A DNA stretch of 64,000 bases from Bugula neritina (Eukaryota > Bryozoa > Gymnolaemata > Cheilostomatida > Bugulidae): the NCBI GenBank assembly GCA_964035545.1, contig OZ037769.1:11043133-11107132 (forward strand), written 5' to 3'. The notes beneath the pieces were generated by a model. The model was not told the origin of the DNA. It worked only from the letters and a program-made list of their open reading frames with translations, and did not search any database. Positions 48,801-60,312 of the stretch are shown piece by piece. The number at the start of each line of letters is the position of its first letter. Positions within the stretch are counted from its first letter, which is position 1. Made by a program: the position numbers and the translations under genes.

Positions 48801-51800
48801 CCCACCTGTGACATCTCCCCCACCTGTGACATCTCCCCCACCTATGCGTGGCAACACACCACGTAACAGAGGAACAAAAGTTAGTAGTTAGGCTTTCACA
48901 CAATAAAGGTGAACGTGTGAGAGCTGTATACCAGCTATTAAAAATTGTTGTGCCTAAAAAATCCACATGGCAGGATGGTTTAATAACATACTTTAAACAC
49001 GAGAATGCTTAATTAGGGTTAACTGTAATTCGATAACAGATATAGTGGTTTGCTTCATTTACAATCTTACTAAAATGTCAAATAAAAAAGATTTGATTTA
49101 AGTTGGGCAGGTTTGTAATACTTAACACTTTCTTAAATGCTTTTTATGTTCTGTTTTAGCGACCACTAGAATCCAATCCCAAAGATCATCTAAGGATGAA
49201 GTGTTTGGAGTTTCTGAACACTCCAACCAAGGACCACTTGGACTTGTGGGGTGATGCGCTTGTTGCTGACCTACGCCAGATCACCAATGTTGCTGTAAGC
49301 ATTGTAACTAAAAAGACTCAAGACTTCGTTAGTTGCGATTAAAATATTATCAAACCACTGCTTATCAATTCATATACTTTTTGTAGGTAAGGAGACGCTT
49401 GATGCATCGCCTGTCTGGGGAAGTTGTGGATGCTATCTGCCAGCAGTCGGAAACAACTAGGAGGCCATACGTGCCCAGTTTGCTGCCAGCTAGTGCTTCT
49501 GCTGAAGACGGTGCCGTAGCCGAATCACCACATGAGAGTACTTCTTCAATTTTATCGCAACTAAATGCACACATGACTTATGAATATATGTAAATTTTTG
49601 TATGTTGTGTAAATAAATATATGCATAGTTTTAAACAAAACTGAAACAAAAATATCAATATTTCTTGTAAAATATAATGCAAAATATGTAATATTTTAAT
49701 CAAAAGTACATGCATTGCTAACTAGCAAAAGAGTCAATCATCCCGTTAAATGCTGTTGCAAACCCTGGCCAATAGCCACCATCCTATCCTGCCAGTCAAC
49801 ACGCCCAACCCCATTGAACCATCTGCAAAGAGTCTCCTGGATGTCTTTTGGCTCTCTACCTGCATGATTACCGGCCAGGCGACGTTGCAGTGGATGCAAC
49901 TCTGTTTGAACTTCTTGTCGCCAGGTAGCATTCTCAACATACGCATCGGCATCGACTGTGAATGTCATGGCATTGTTGTCTAGCAGATAGTTCTGCAATG
50001 CACAGCATGCCATTATGATGTTGTCTACCTTGTCAGGCTGCAGATTAATTGGCCGCTGGAATATCCGCCACATTGCCACGAGTCTACCAAATGAGTTTTC
50101 TGTGATTAAAATAAAATATCGAAATTGGTAAACAAATCATTTCTTTAGTTTAACTTCACTGAATGTATTCCATAATTGTAATTAAAAAAAGTATTTACAT
50201 ACCAACAATTCTCCTGGCTCGACTGAGCCTGTAGTTGAACACCAGTTTATCGTTGCTGAGTGGGCCACGAGACCTTGGATATGGCTTCATCATGTACTTT
50301 TTTAGCGGAAATGCCTCGTCTGATACGAAGTGGTAGGGTACGAGGCTATCAGTGTATGGCAAGCATGCATCATCTGGGAGGTGTACTTGGTCACTCTCAA
50401 GTAACTCCTTCAGAGGCGACTCTCTCCATATGCCTGCGTCTGAACTTCTGCCATTGGCCCCAACGTTTATGTAGATGAACCTACAAAGTATCAGATGCTG
50501 TCATTTTGTGGAAAGAGCATGTCTGCACTCAAATAAATTTAAGGTTGAAAATTAATTTTTGCATTCAAGAGAGTAAGGATGCATTAATTACCTTTGATTT
50601 GCGTCTGCTATGGCCATCAACACTATGCTTTCATAGCCTTTATAGTTGTGGAATGCTGAACCAGCAGACTTGGGCTTCATTATCCGCTAAAATAAGCCAC
50701 AAACACCACAAAATTGAAATACTCTGCGCCTTGAAAATTGCCTACAAATAACAATTTCATTTTGTAATACATACAATATGCTTGCCGTCTAGAGATCCGA
50801 TGCAGTTAGGATAGTTCCATCTAGCAAGGTAGTCCTTTGCTACTGCTCGCCATTCATCTGCGCTCTGTGGAAACCTTAGATGGGTTGGCTGAAGCACTTT
50901 ATAAATTGCAGCACACACCTCATGTATAATGTTGGATATTGTTTTTACACCTTCAATATGAAATGAAGAGCATACAAAAACAAAATAGTATTATGCAAAC
51001 AACCAAGTAATATTACATTACATACTATTACAAAATATATATATACCTACCTAGACGAAATTGGTAATGAAGATCGCTCATTGTTGCCCCAGTTGCTAGG
51101 AAGCGTAGAGTGCAGGAAAGGCGAGTCCGAGGATCAATGGCAGGCCGCATCTGAGTGTCTTGTTTTTTTGTTAGTGGAGTGACCATTTCCAGCAGCTTGT
51201 CGAAGAGTGGCTCTGGCATACGAAAGTAGTGAGTGAAAGTCCCTACCCTTCGCGAACTATCATCACGTAGCAGCTTAGGGACTGTTGTATTCATTGCACC
51301 TATAATTTAAAATACAAACAAGAAGTAATTAATAAATATACATTCCCATCAATATGATATTTAGGTGAGTTCAATTAATTTAGTATAGACTGCAATTAAA
51401 CATTAATAGTTATAAATTAGAATCACCAAATAACTAAATAATTAAATAATTAAATGTCATAAAACACTCACCTATTTGTAGGATGTAGGTTAATGAAGAG
51501 AAGTAAGAATATTTTTTTGTTTAATTTAATAAGTCAATTGATTTTTAGTTTGAAACTCATACATTAAATTAATCTCTCAAACTTGAATTGCAATATTTCT
51601 TTGTGAGATTTGGCAAATAACTATACATTTTATGTACCTATAAAATCATTAACAAATTTTCAATATTCGACTATTATTGAAATAGAGGTTTAAGAAATTG
51701 AATTAATTTTCGTTTAAATTTTAAATCTGCCTTTTAAGAGCAAACTTTAAAGTCTTAGTCTAATATTGAACGCATGTTATCAATTTTTGTTGTTTTTTTC

Positions 51801-52162
51801 AGATTATTTAGAGGATTTTACACAAAATAAGATTAAGTGTAATTACAATATTTCAGTTTCACAACTTGAACTAAAAAATACTCATACTGATACAAAATTA
51901 GACAGCCTAATACAGTAATACTAATAGTAATAATAATTTACTAATTATTTTATGTTATTCATATTGTTTGACATTAGGGATTTGTACTAAATCATTTATG
52001 AAATACAAGTAACTACATAAATTGAATGTATGTTAACGTACTACTACTACTACTACTGCTACTGCTGCTGCTGCTACTACTAGTACTACTACTGCTACTA
52101 CTACTACTACTGCTACTATTACTACTAGTACTACTACTAGTACTAGTACTACACACTAGTAC

Positions 52163-52221
<59 letters not shown>

Positions 52222-55200
52222 ATAGTAGTAGTAGTAGTACTAGTAGTAGTGAGCGTTTAGTAGCTGGATACAACTCGCCTTCCTGGTCTCTACTTTGGCA
52301 CTGTGGCGCAACCCACCACCTCCTGGCTCGTTTCTCATTGATTGATTCGTCTTCCTCATCGTCATAAAATAACATATAAGCTGCAGCTGCTAAAATTTGT
52401 TGATCTTTTCTAGCCATTTCACGTGTGAAAAGAATGTATATTATAATAATGCCGATGTATGTTAACTCAGTTTACTATGCTAATGCACGTGAAACTAATC
52501 TTGAATTTTGCGCATGAACCTAAAAGAAAGTTGTATAGACTGAGAGCCATCCGCCAATAAAACGCAAGCAGAAAATTAACCCGGGAAATAAAAATTGCCT
52601 AGAAAATCAGTCGATTTTTCAATCAGCAATAGCGAAATCGAGAAGTACAAAATCGGCTGAAAAAATCAGCGTGTGTACATGTAGCTTAAGCTGGCAAAAT
52701 TTTACCAAACCTACATCCATTTGTTCGAAACATAATATTTTGCCTTTTTTATTATTATTAAGAGTTTAGACTATAATATAAGACCCACAGGGTTTCCCCT
52801 ACCTCTAGCTGGTTTCTTAGTTAAAGATGCCTGGTTATAAATTGGTGTTAAATAGACAGAGGCTATCTAAAATCTCTTAGTCTACCTTAGAGTGACTACA
52901 GATTATTACTTTAGAGCTTAGACACTAATTTCACATTTATCTACTAATCTGGCATGTTTCAAGTTCTAACTTATCTGTTATTTAGGAAGGGTCCTTTATC
53001 ATTGTTTCCATGATTTCTACTTCATAGAATTAAAGAATGTAGTACAAATATTATTGTCAGCTATATCATTCACTTTAGTATTGTAACTTATAGTTAATGA
53101 TTCATGAGACAGGCATCCATCAGTGAGGCAGTGGTAGTGTTGACTGGAGCTCCTCTATATCTCCATTCTTTACCTGCCATCTTTACATTTTTTGCATATT
53201 ATATTAATACAGCAATTCCAATATATCCTGATATAGAAATATCAACACGGACTATTAGAGCTAGGTGTAGTAATGAAAAGTTGAGAAGAAGCCTGTGGTA
53301 TAAATAAAAAGTTTAGCAAAAGAAGCTATGTTCTTGAAAAATGTCAGTGCTTCCCAAGTTAAAGTTATTATACCTTGAACCAGAGGGTACAAATAAGTTT
53401 TAACCTGTTGCAATTACATGTTTGCTGAAGTACTACAGTGCTATTGTCCCAAGATACATTTAATCCAAAGGAGTCAATGGCAATACAAATAGTTATGATG
53501 ATAGTTCAAATAATATGTGAATAATAATAATAATCAAAATGAATAATGGAATAATATTTAATGATATCGCCAAATAGAGTATCTATTGAAAGTGTCAGTT
53601 CCTGCTCTGCCCCTGCCTTCTCATACAGACATACACTTTCAAATGTTGAAAGCCAGGTTTAAAATAACCGCATGCACCATCAGGTAATTATAATATCTAC
53701 AGAAACATTATATTATGAACAGTAGCTGTAGCACTCTGGCAGCTTCACTCCCATCAGAGAGGCTGTTATCTTATCACTCCCAGTGTGTTCCATTACTGAG
53801 CACTTCAGTCTTATATCTCCCTGCTGCCTTGCCTATTACAAGTACTAATCAAATGCTACTAGATACTAATAAGGGGTCCTATCTGGTTAGTTCCTATTAC
53901 CACTGCATAGACGTACTACTAACTGGTAGTACTAGTAGTAGGCGGGTTACCATTTAGTGCTGATTGATGCTATATTTTTACAGCTTCAACTAAATCATGG
54001 GTTGTGAATTATTACAATATAATTGTGATGCTGCCAGCTGTAGTAATAGAGTTGGTTTTAAAGAGTATCATTGTCTACTCAGGGCAGCCAGTTATTGTTA
54101 GTTATTCCCCTTATTTTCTTAACTTCAAATTGAAGCCGATTGCATTCAAGACGTGATGTTGATATTGAAATCACAGCTTGTAATAATTTATCCTTGTGTG
54201 GAGCCTATTCATAGCTGTTAGCTGCCAATGAATTAGCCTTTTATAATTAACTATTTCAGATTAATTATTCATGCACTGGATTGTTTGCTTGTAGAAGATG
54301 TGTAACCATTTGCTCACACAATAACCATAGGCATCTTACAAGGTTTCAATTTTCATTTCGAAATATAGGCTTGGGGCATATATTATGGGGTTGACCCACA
54401 TTTTCCAAATCCACATGGGAGATACGAACCTCCTGTTATTGGCTTGATTACCAAGGTTCTTCTTCCATCGTGACTGAAACCCTTTCTATTCTTGTAGTTA
54501 GAGTAGATGTAGCAGTGGTAGTAGCTGCAGTAGTAATAGTCGTGCTAGTAACCAGTCATAGTAAGTTGAGTACTAAAGTGTTATTTTTGAGTTATCTTAT
54601 TACATCACCATCGAAAATCTTGGTCCAATAGTTATTGCATTTACCAAGTCTGGCTGGCGGGAGGGGGGACAGTCATCGCAGAGTGTTGCCAATCAATGCT
54701 GCTCTTGACCAATGCAAATGACTGGTTCAAGTCGGCTCATGGTTGAGACTAAGTTAGCCATGCAATGACTTGAGCGTCAAGTCTAGTTGGAGCTGAATGC
54801 CAAGTCACTGGGCAGCTGCATACTTACTTGTATTATTTTCAGAACACAGGTCATTATATTGATGTATTATTACACCAGAAATTTCTGACCTAGAGTACTA
54901 GTACCCCCCAGGGGGTTTTCAGAAAAATGACTAGGTTGCTTTGTCCATTACAATTTTTTTCCAGTTGTTAGATTATTATATGATTTTATCAGCTTACTAA
55001 ACCATATGAATTAATGTTATAATAATATAAAGCATTGGGGATATCAGGAGCAATAAAACGGGAGCATAGGCTAGCAAGGTTGAGGGAGCAGTCGTGGTCT
55101 AGGGAGTGTTTGCCTAGTAAGCACGAACTCATGGGTTCGAACCTAACAAAGGCCATTGGTGATGTTAGGAAGAGCATCCAGTCATAATTGCTTCTGTGTC

Positions 55201-58200
55201 TCATCTTAATAAGTCCTTAGCCCGATTTAATATAAACCCCTTCCATCAGGGGTTTTCTCACAGGGATAGGGACTATAAACTTGCACGAGTTTTATAGGTT
55301 AGAAAGGTTGAGGATCACTGGTTACATCTATTGTTAATAAACATGAAACTGAAATATACATTATTATCATAATATTATGTTAAAATACTTCTTTCAAGGT
55401 GTAGAGATTTGAAAGCCGGGCAGCCTTGTTATATATGTATAAGTATTTGATTGTAGTATAAGGTGAAATAGCACAGTGGTAACCTAGTAATATGATGGTT
55501 GTAATGGCAGGTCTAAAATTGATACTGGGTAATTAGATCTCTAATTACTGCTAAATCTACGAATAAATCACCCACCGAAATAAAGCTGTATAAAATATAC
55601 AGCTTGTTGTTTAGAAGCAATGTTTGAAATGCATATTTTATGTGTAAGTTTTACTGCAATCTGCTGTAGTCACAGTAGCTAAGTCTGTCTCAGCCCACAC
55701 TTGATGAAATACACTCTGAAAACATGGAGTTGATGAAGCAATTAATTTAAAAAAACCACCACATGATTCAAATGTATTGTATATAAATATGCAGTGGGAG
55801 TCTAAATTTGAGATCTATTCAATTTTCCAAAAATAAATAAAATGATTATTATCCATGTTTTGCTTGCTTAAATTTTAAAGATTTTGAGTTAGCAACTACA
55901 AGTCAATCAGTACCTAGCTCACTTAATTTCAACAGTGATTACAGTCAACAGTGACTGGAGTCAACAGTGACTATAAGAGTATGCAGTGACTAGAGTCAAT
56001 ATCACTTGAACCCAACTCTAGATTTGGGGGTATTGTGCAGGCAGGCAGCAGTTTTATTACGAGAAGTATTGGACTTATTATACTTGAAAATTTAGAGTTG
56101 TCCCGAGTATTGAGCTATCATAATGACATACCAAAGCCATTTTTAAAACATATCTTATATAATAGAAGCCCAGCCTTTGCTATAATACATACTCAGGTGC
56201 TAAATATATTATTATTACACATAACTAGTGCAAGCTATTATTACTCTGGGCGTGCTTGAGTAGAGCATTGTCGAAACCTAATCAGAGCAACTAGCGTTGG
56301 ATGGGCTGACATTTACAACTACTGTAACATTAGATACTTCAGTGGATAGTTTGTAGCAATTTCTATGACTGAAATGCACTGATATTGGACATCGGCTCAT
56401 GCAAGCAACCAAAATCTGTTGTTTATGTTACAATATGTTCTGGTGACAGCATTTTTTATTGAAAAGGATTTCAATATTTTTAAACCAATATGTAATATAT
56501 CTGTGTAACTTTTAAGCATTTCAAAGTTCACATTTCAGTATGATTATAGCAAGATAAGCAACTCTTCATTCACCCTAGGCAAACTCATAATAGAATATAA
56601 TATCTAGTCCAGTGGTGGTGCACCTACGAGAATACAGACATTCTGTACATAGCACATACTGTAGAATGTAGATAGTAGCTAATCACACCAACGTTGCTTT
56701 GTATTTATTGTTAATTAACTTTTTCATTAGGCAGCTGTTACTCACATTTTTTCTATTTATTTGATGTTGCAATCTTCTGACCTGGTAATTTATGGCTACA
56801 CCCAGGGCTAAGACTAGCTGCCATAGGCCAATACTTGGCATCACTGTAATATTCTACACTCCTGCTGTGGGATTCCTATACACCCCTACTGTAGGATTCC
56901 TATACACCCCTACTGTGGGACTGCTATACACCTCTGCTGTGGTATTCTCCAACCTCTCCCTTGACTAGTGATGTTTTACTTTATCAGATATACGTGGAGT
57001 GTTTGAGAGCAAAACATTCTACAGCATGAATGTACCAGACACTGTTTCAATCATATAGCAGCTGGCCTTCATCTTATTTCACTTACTAGTTAGCAACACT
57101 GGTTGTTTTCATGTAAAGTCAAGCCTAAACAAGTGTAGTGAGTGTAGTAGAGGGAGGTTTGACATTCTTACAACCTCTTTTCTTGGCTTGATTTCGTAAC
57201 CTCTTAACTTTCCCATTCAATATGATTGGGAATTTGCTGACTTCTAGTGTTTTAATACTAATTCCACTCTCATTGTTGACAGACTCAGACCCAGTCAATC
57301 AAGGACTCTCTGGTAATGAAGATGTTACTGGAAATACCGTCACCAAAGTCCAGCAAGATGGCGCTCTACCCATCACCTGCGTGGCTACCGAGCCATCTCC
57401 AGAGGAAATGACATCATCAACTTGTTCGGAGTCTAAAGAGAACAGCTCAAACCACAAAGTAAATGGTGCTACTACAAACAACACTGAGATAGCAGGAGTG
57501 GGTAATGGGGACACTTTACATGAGGGACATAACTCCGATACACCTCTCACACTCAGTGCAACACATAATATCAATTCAAATAATCGCATATCGTTTGCTG
57601 CTGAAGATGACAAAGACGTTGTGTGTAATGAATCTGTCAGCATTGAGTTAGTGGATTCAGGCAGCCCACAGCGAGGCGATGGTTCTCCCCTTCTCAATGG
57701 TCATGACTCAAAACTTAGTCTAGATTTAAATGCGACTCCTGCATCAGTGGACACAGTGGATAAGTCTATATGCCTCGCCAGTGATATGGAACAACTCAAG
57801 TTGCAACACAACACAAGCAAAACAAATAGTTTAAATGGAACTGTGCAAGATTCTCCATCAAAAAAGGTACTATATTTACTTCCTACCTACATTTAACACA
57901 TGCTTTTGTTAGTACAAAGAAGTAAGTAATATAGAATAAGTATAGTATAAAAGTAAGTATATGTGCAGCAGGATGAGTGAAGTATGTACTGCAGAGTAAT
58001 TATAATATTTATAACAGGGTAAGAGTAGTGTGTACTGCAGAGTAAGTATATGTATAACATAATAAGTATAGCATGTAGTAAAAGTATAAGTGCAGTCAGT
58101 ATCTACTTTGCATATATTTCTATGTAATAAGTTGGCTCTATTTTGTATTTTATGTAATTTAGAATTATTATTATTAAATGTAAAAATATATTTTGCCAAT

Positions 58201-60312
58201 CCCATATTTTTAGACTTCACAACTCTACTATAGTTATACTGTAGCCACTGTCTCTGTTTATGTACCATTGTATTAACACAGAATGGTGAGTTATACTGTA
58301 GCCACTGTCTCTGTTTATGTATCATTGTATTAACACAGAATGGGGAGTTATGCTGTAGCCACTGTCTCTGTTCATGTACCATTGTATTAACACAGAATGG
58401 GGAATGGTTTCTCAAAGTCACAGACAATGCTCAAGACAAGCTGCTAGAGTTGTGTGAAGTGGCCAGCCACCATCTGGAGGATGAGGGGATACCAGATGAG
58501 GGTGAGTCGTAGAGTCCTGCGTGTGTGCTGTGTGTGTGCTGTGTGTGTGCAATGTGTGTGCTGTGTGCAATGTGTGTGCTGTGTGTGTGTTGTGTGTGTG
58601 CAGTAGATTCCATGTGCTGCAGCTCAAGTGTAGAGAAGTTTGACATTACAAGTAGATATGAACCTCCCCCTGGGCTCAAGATAATGTGTAGACCATGTCT
58701 CTACCTCTTATATTATAAGATCAGCTGGTGGTTCAGTTGGGCAGTACAAAGGTGTTAAAATTTAACTTTTGTTGAAATTGTATTCCAAAATTCATTTGGG
58801 TCAGTCTCGGTTTCCATTGGAAAATTTTTATTCAGTGAAATTCTGGTTAAACAACTATGAAGATCAACTTTTATTGTGTCTTCAATTAAGAATTTGAATC
58901 ATAAAAATGGAAGGGAAATTACTGTGCCCTGGAAGGGACAACTCTACAGGAGTGGATCAGTATGCCAACAATGTGTTCATTGTGATGGTGTGTATGTAGT
59001 TCACTTACCTAGGGTTTGCAAAATATTCCATTCATGTGACCTGTTCCTACGAATTTGTAGCGAGTGGGCAAATCCGAGCGGCTATTGGCAAAGCACAGTT
59101 ATTGGTGAACAAGAAGTTTAAACAGTTCCGAGGATTGTGTGAAAAAAATCTGGTTAGTTGATATGACTTATCTTTTTCTTTCTGTACTGCTGTGATATAA
59201 GATTACAAGGTGGGTTTCTTGATGTATGGTAATCAAGGTATAGTACCACTTGGGTGTTGATGTGCAGTTGGTTGAGAGCACAACTCCAAACTGACTTCAC
59301 TTGCAAAGTACCAACACAGTTCATAGTCTATATATGCTACACTGTCTTTAGTCTGATATCCTTCTTTATAGACTCAGGGACCCGATGAGCCGTTCCCCAC
59401 TACGTCACAAGATTTAGCAGGCTTCTGGGACTTAGTATACATACAAGTTGAGCAATGTGAGAATAACTTTAGAGATATTCAGCTGCTGAAGTCTTCAGGC
59501 TGGGTGCCATCAGGAAATGCCCAGAGCTCTGATGTAGCTGTGGTGAGCATTTTATTGTACTGTAACAGCTGTGGTGCATTTTCTTCACTGCAGGAGTGTG
59601 AAAGCTCTATGTCGATATCAGCATTGTTTTTCAGTAGAGACTTATTTTAAGCAATTTTTGTTCAACTTAAAGTATCGCTATTTCTAAAACATGATGTTTG
59701 TATAAGCATTGCAGATGGCTAACTAGTTCTTTGAGATTATTTAGATTTTTAAAAATTTATATTTTCATAAATAACTTTTATCAAAGTATTTCCCAGTTTT
59801 CACTGGATTTGTTTTCTTTGCAACCACAAATATATTTACTATTATATCATGATTCTTGTATTGTTAGTTATTACCAGTTTACTCCATAAACAAACTTGTA
59901 CTATTTTGAATTACTGTTCTAGATAACCCCAAGAAAGCCGGTCACTCCGCGTGGAAACAAATCTTTTGAAGGTGCACTCAAATCAGGTACAATACCACCC
60001 AGTTCTAGCAGATTCGGGATAACTTGAAGTTGCTCCTGTAAAAATTGAATCAATTGTATAGTTTTGCCAGTTGTTGTATAAATTTGCTTTCTTACATGGA
60101 ACTTGTGTTTTCAATTCTAAATTTAGTTGCATGATCTTATACACAATACCTTGTGTTTAGAACCAAGAGTAAAGAACAAATCAGCAACTAAAGCTACCAG
60201 TGCTACTAAAGCGAGAGATGAAGCTCGAAAAAGGTTAATGGCTGCCAAAAAAGCAATGAAAGAGAGAAGAAACTCTGAGACGGATGATGTTATATACGTG
60301 TCATCTAGTTGA
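39891..60312 (+). CDS. DLGAP: Disks large-associated protein (DLGAP/GKAP/SAPAP) homologue, 5' end not located
   Basis: Exons: 39891 (or 39903)-40030, 41052-41300, 41764-42074, 57283-57866, 58396-58501, 59061-59152, 59372-59542, 59923-59986 and 60161-60312. All nine join in phase with GT-AG signals, giving about 620 visible residues. The last five encode the GKAP homology (GH1) domain: a helical segment with Gly-Gln-Ile-Arg and KKFKQFRGLCEKNL, then TSQDLAGFWDLV, then a Glu-Ala-Arg-Lys-Arg-Leu-Met-Ala-Ala-Lys tail. DLGAP proteins link MAGUK scaffolds to SHANK at postsynaptic sites, and DLGAP5 relatives bind microtubules. The N-terminal exons are Ser/Thr-rich and disordered. The protein ends IYVSSS, not the -TRL PDZ ligand of vertebrate members. 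The 15.2-kb intron after 42074 holds a Harbinger transposon and an alternative first exon. Confidence 0.85.
41291..41428 (+). repeat. Six 23-bp tandem copies of a 5' splice site
   Basis: Units start AGAACAAGGT or AGAATAAGGT. The first overlaps the end of the exon 41052-41300 and its donor (AACAAG|GTATGT). Each later unit repeats an AAG|GT donor-like junction (GTAAAT, GTGTGT, GTATAT and so on). Splice donor slippage is possible. Confidence 0.85.
41665..41763 (+). repeat. 29-bp tandem repeat abutting a 3' splice site
   Basis: Three and a half units (CATTATCTGGGGGTTTCATT then CCACCCCTG) run up to the acceptor TGTAG at 41763. The acceptor at 41763 is preferred over the TTAG at 41768 because only it preserves phase. 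Confidence 0.85.
42130..42440 (-). pseudogene. 3' end of a non-LTR retrotransposon, decayed
   Basis: Leftward translation gives the typical C-terminal tail of many LINE reverse transcriptases: an LQWYGHVQRRD segment, then Gly-Lys-Arg-Lys-Arg-Gly-Arg-Pro-Lys-Arg-Arg-Trp, with stops beyond. It lies in the long DLGAP intron. Confidence 0.65.
42441..46860. other. DLGAP intron sequence, no supported gene
   Basis: Mostly AT-rich. A less AT-rich stretch at about 45650-46100 with several CpGs precedes TAGTA/ACTAGT-type tracts (46060-46350 and 46620-46680). It could be the promoter region of the candidate first exon at 46861. Confidence 0.4.
46861..46930 (+). CDS. DLGAP: Candidate alternative first exon of DLGAP
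   Basis: ATG at 46861 opens 23 codons plus one base, ending at a strong donor (GGAG|GTAAGT). The phase is the same as the exon ending at 42074, so it joins the exon at 57283 in frame. The peptide has a Cys near the start (residue 6) and a Lys/Arg cluster at residues 14-19, a pattern compatible with membrane attachment. It would give a short isoform lacking the first exons but keeping the GH1 domain. No transcript evidence is available here. Confidence 0.45.
47844..48063 (+). repeat. Four 59-63-bp tandem units in the transposon's 5' region
   Basis: Units start GTTAGCTCCAAGACGGCCGT at 47844, 47903, 47962 and 48025. They sit directly upstream of the MADF gene and may act as its promoter or as transposase-binding sites. 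Confidence 0.9.
48122..49593 (+). CDS. Harbinger MADF/Myb-like DNA-binding partner protein
   Basis: Exons: 48122-48316, about 48413-48522, 48622-48879, 49160-49294 and 49387-49593. Exon 1 encodes a MADF/Myb-SANT-like domain (Phe-Pro-Ala-Leu-Trp-Asp, then a Trp-Ala-Asp-Leu helix). Exon 2 continues with a TYPYYEQMLFL segment typical of these proteins. Exon 3 has a run of Pro-Val-Thr-Ser-Pro-Pro repeats. Exons 4-5 resemble a BESS-like helical segment. In Harbinger elements this protein helps nuclear import and DNA binding of the transposase. Exon 1 ends in phase 0, but the best exon 2 frame needs phase 1 at its obvious acceptor. A cryptic acceptor at 48426 would restore frame and drop 14 nt of that exon; otherwise there is a frame break. 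AATAAA follows at 49612. Confidence 0.65.
49738..52417 (-). CDS. Harbinger (HARBI1-like) DDE nuclease, 6 exons, 432 aa
   Basis: Exons (minus): 52279-52417, 51051-51299, 50775-50950, 50592-50686, 50203-50480 and 49738-50099. The sum is 1299 nt and all junctions are in phase. The DDE_Tnp_4 triad is visible: Asp184 in GSLDGKH, Asp234 in GRSSDAGIW and Glu313 in ENSFGRL. A helix-turn-helix region precedes it (Asp-Pro-Arg-Thr-Arg-Leu-Ser-Cys). The first intron has a GC-AG donor (GAAG|GCGAGT) and contains a long trinucleotide tract; the others are GT-AG. The intact frame and perfect termini suggest a recently active copy. Confidence 0.9.
52035..52250. repeat. ACT/AGT trinucleotide expansion in the nuclease gene's first intron
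   Basis: Pure and interrupted CTA/CTG and AGT triplets: ACT/GCT-rich on the left half and AGT-rich on the right half, making a long imperfect palindrome around 52140-52165. Leu- and Ser-run frames across it are artefacts. Confidence 0.9.
52690..55080. other. DLGAP intron sequence, no supported gene
   Basis: AT-rich with short frames only. A possible decayed repeat near 54380-54500 is not classified. Confidence 0.45.
55087..55289 (+). mobile_element. tRNA-derived SINE copy (best preserved)
   Basis: The head has a TGGTCTAGGGAGT A box and a GGGTTCGAACC B box, about 35 bp apart as in a tRNA. The body and tail match 28046-28262 and, inverted, 10711-10895. It is in the DLGAP intron in the sense direction. 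Confidence 0.85.
55290..57282. other. Distal part of the large DLGAP intron
   Basis: No gene seen. A four-unit 24-bp minisatellite (CCTACTGTGGGATTCCTATA core) lies at about 56861-56950. Confidence 0.5.
58225..58398 (+). repeat. 57-bp triplicated intron/exon junction
   Basis: Three 57-bp units end in ACACAG|AATGG at 58281, 58338 and 58395. The third is the real acceptor of the exon 58396-58501. Because the unit is 19 codons long and has no stop in the exon frame, use of either upstream acceptor would add 19 or 38 residues without breaking the frame. Confidence 0.9.
58515..58605 (+). repeat. (TGTGTGC)-type microsatellite after a splice donor
   Basis: TGTGTGC and ATGTGTG units just downstream of the donor at 58502 in DLGAP. 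Confidence 0.8.

Larger units (their letters stand above)
47300..52686. mobile_element. Complete PIF/Harbinger transposon, 5,387 bp
   Basis: Perfect 15-bp terminal inverted repeats AGCTACATGTACACA (47300-47314) and TGTGTACATGTAGCT (52672-52686) are flanked by TAA on both sides (47297-47299 and 52687-52689). The 3-bp TWA duplication is the PIF/Harbinger hallmark. Subterminal AATCGGC/AATCAGC motifs repeat near both ends. Inside are the two expected genes, a MADF/Myb-like protein (rightward) and a DDE nuclease (leftward), arranged tail to tail. The insert lies in the large DLGAP intron. Confidence 0.95.

Noticed and set aside
52013-52417. Single long frame including Leu and Ser runs
   Set aside because: Only the first 46 codons are the real nuclease exon; the rest reads through a trinucleotide intron tract.
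55087-55160. Functional tRNA gene
   Set aside because: A and B boxes are present but the sequence continues into a repeated SINE body and does not fold into a clean cloverleaf.
57222-57282. ATG at 57222 as the start of a separate 224-residue protein
   Set aside because: The in-frame extension precedes a good acceptor at 57282 whose phase matches the upstream DLGAP exon; the hydrophobic lead is intronic.
57909-58427. Leftward 172-codon frame with three internal repeats
   Set aside because: It is the reverse strand of the 57-bp triplication and intron sequence.
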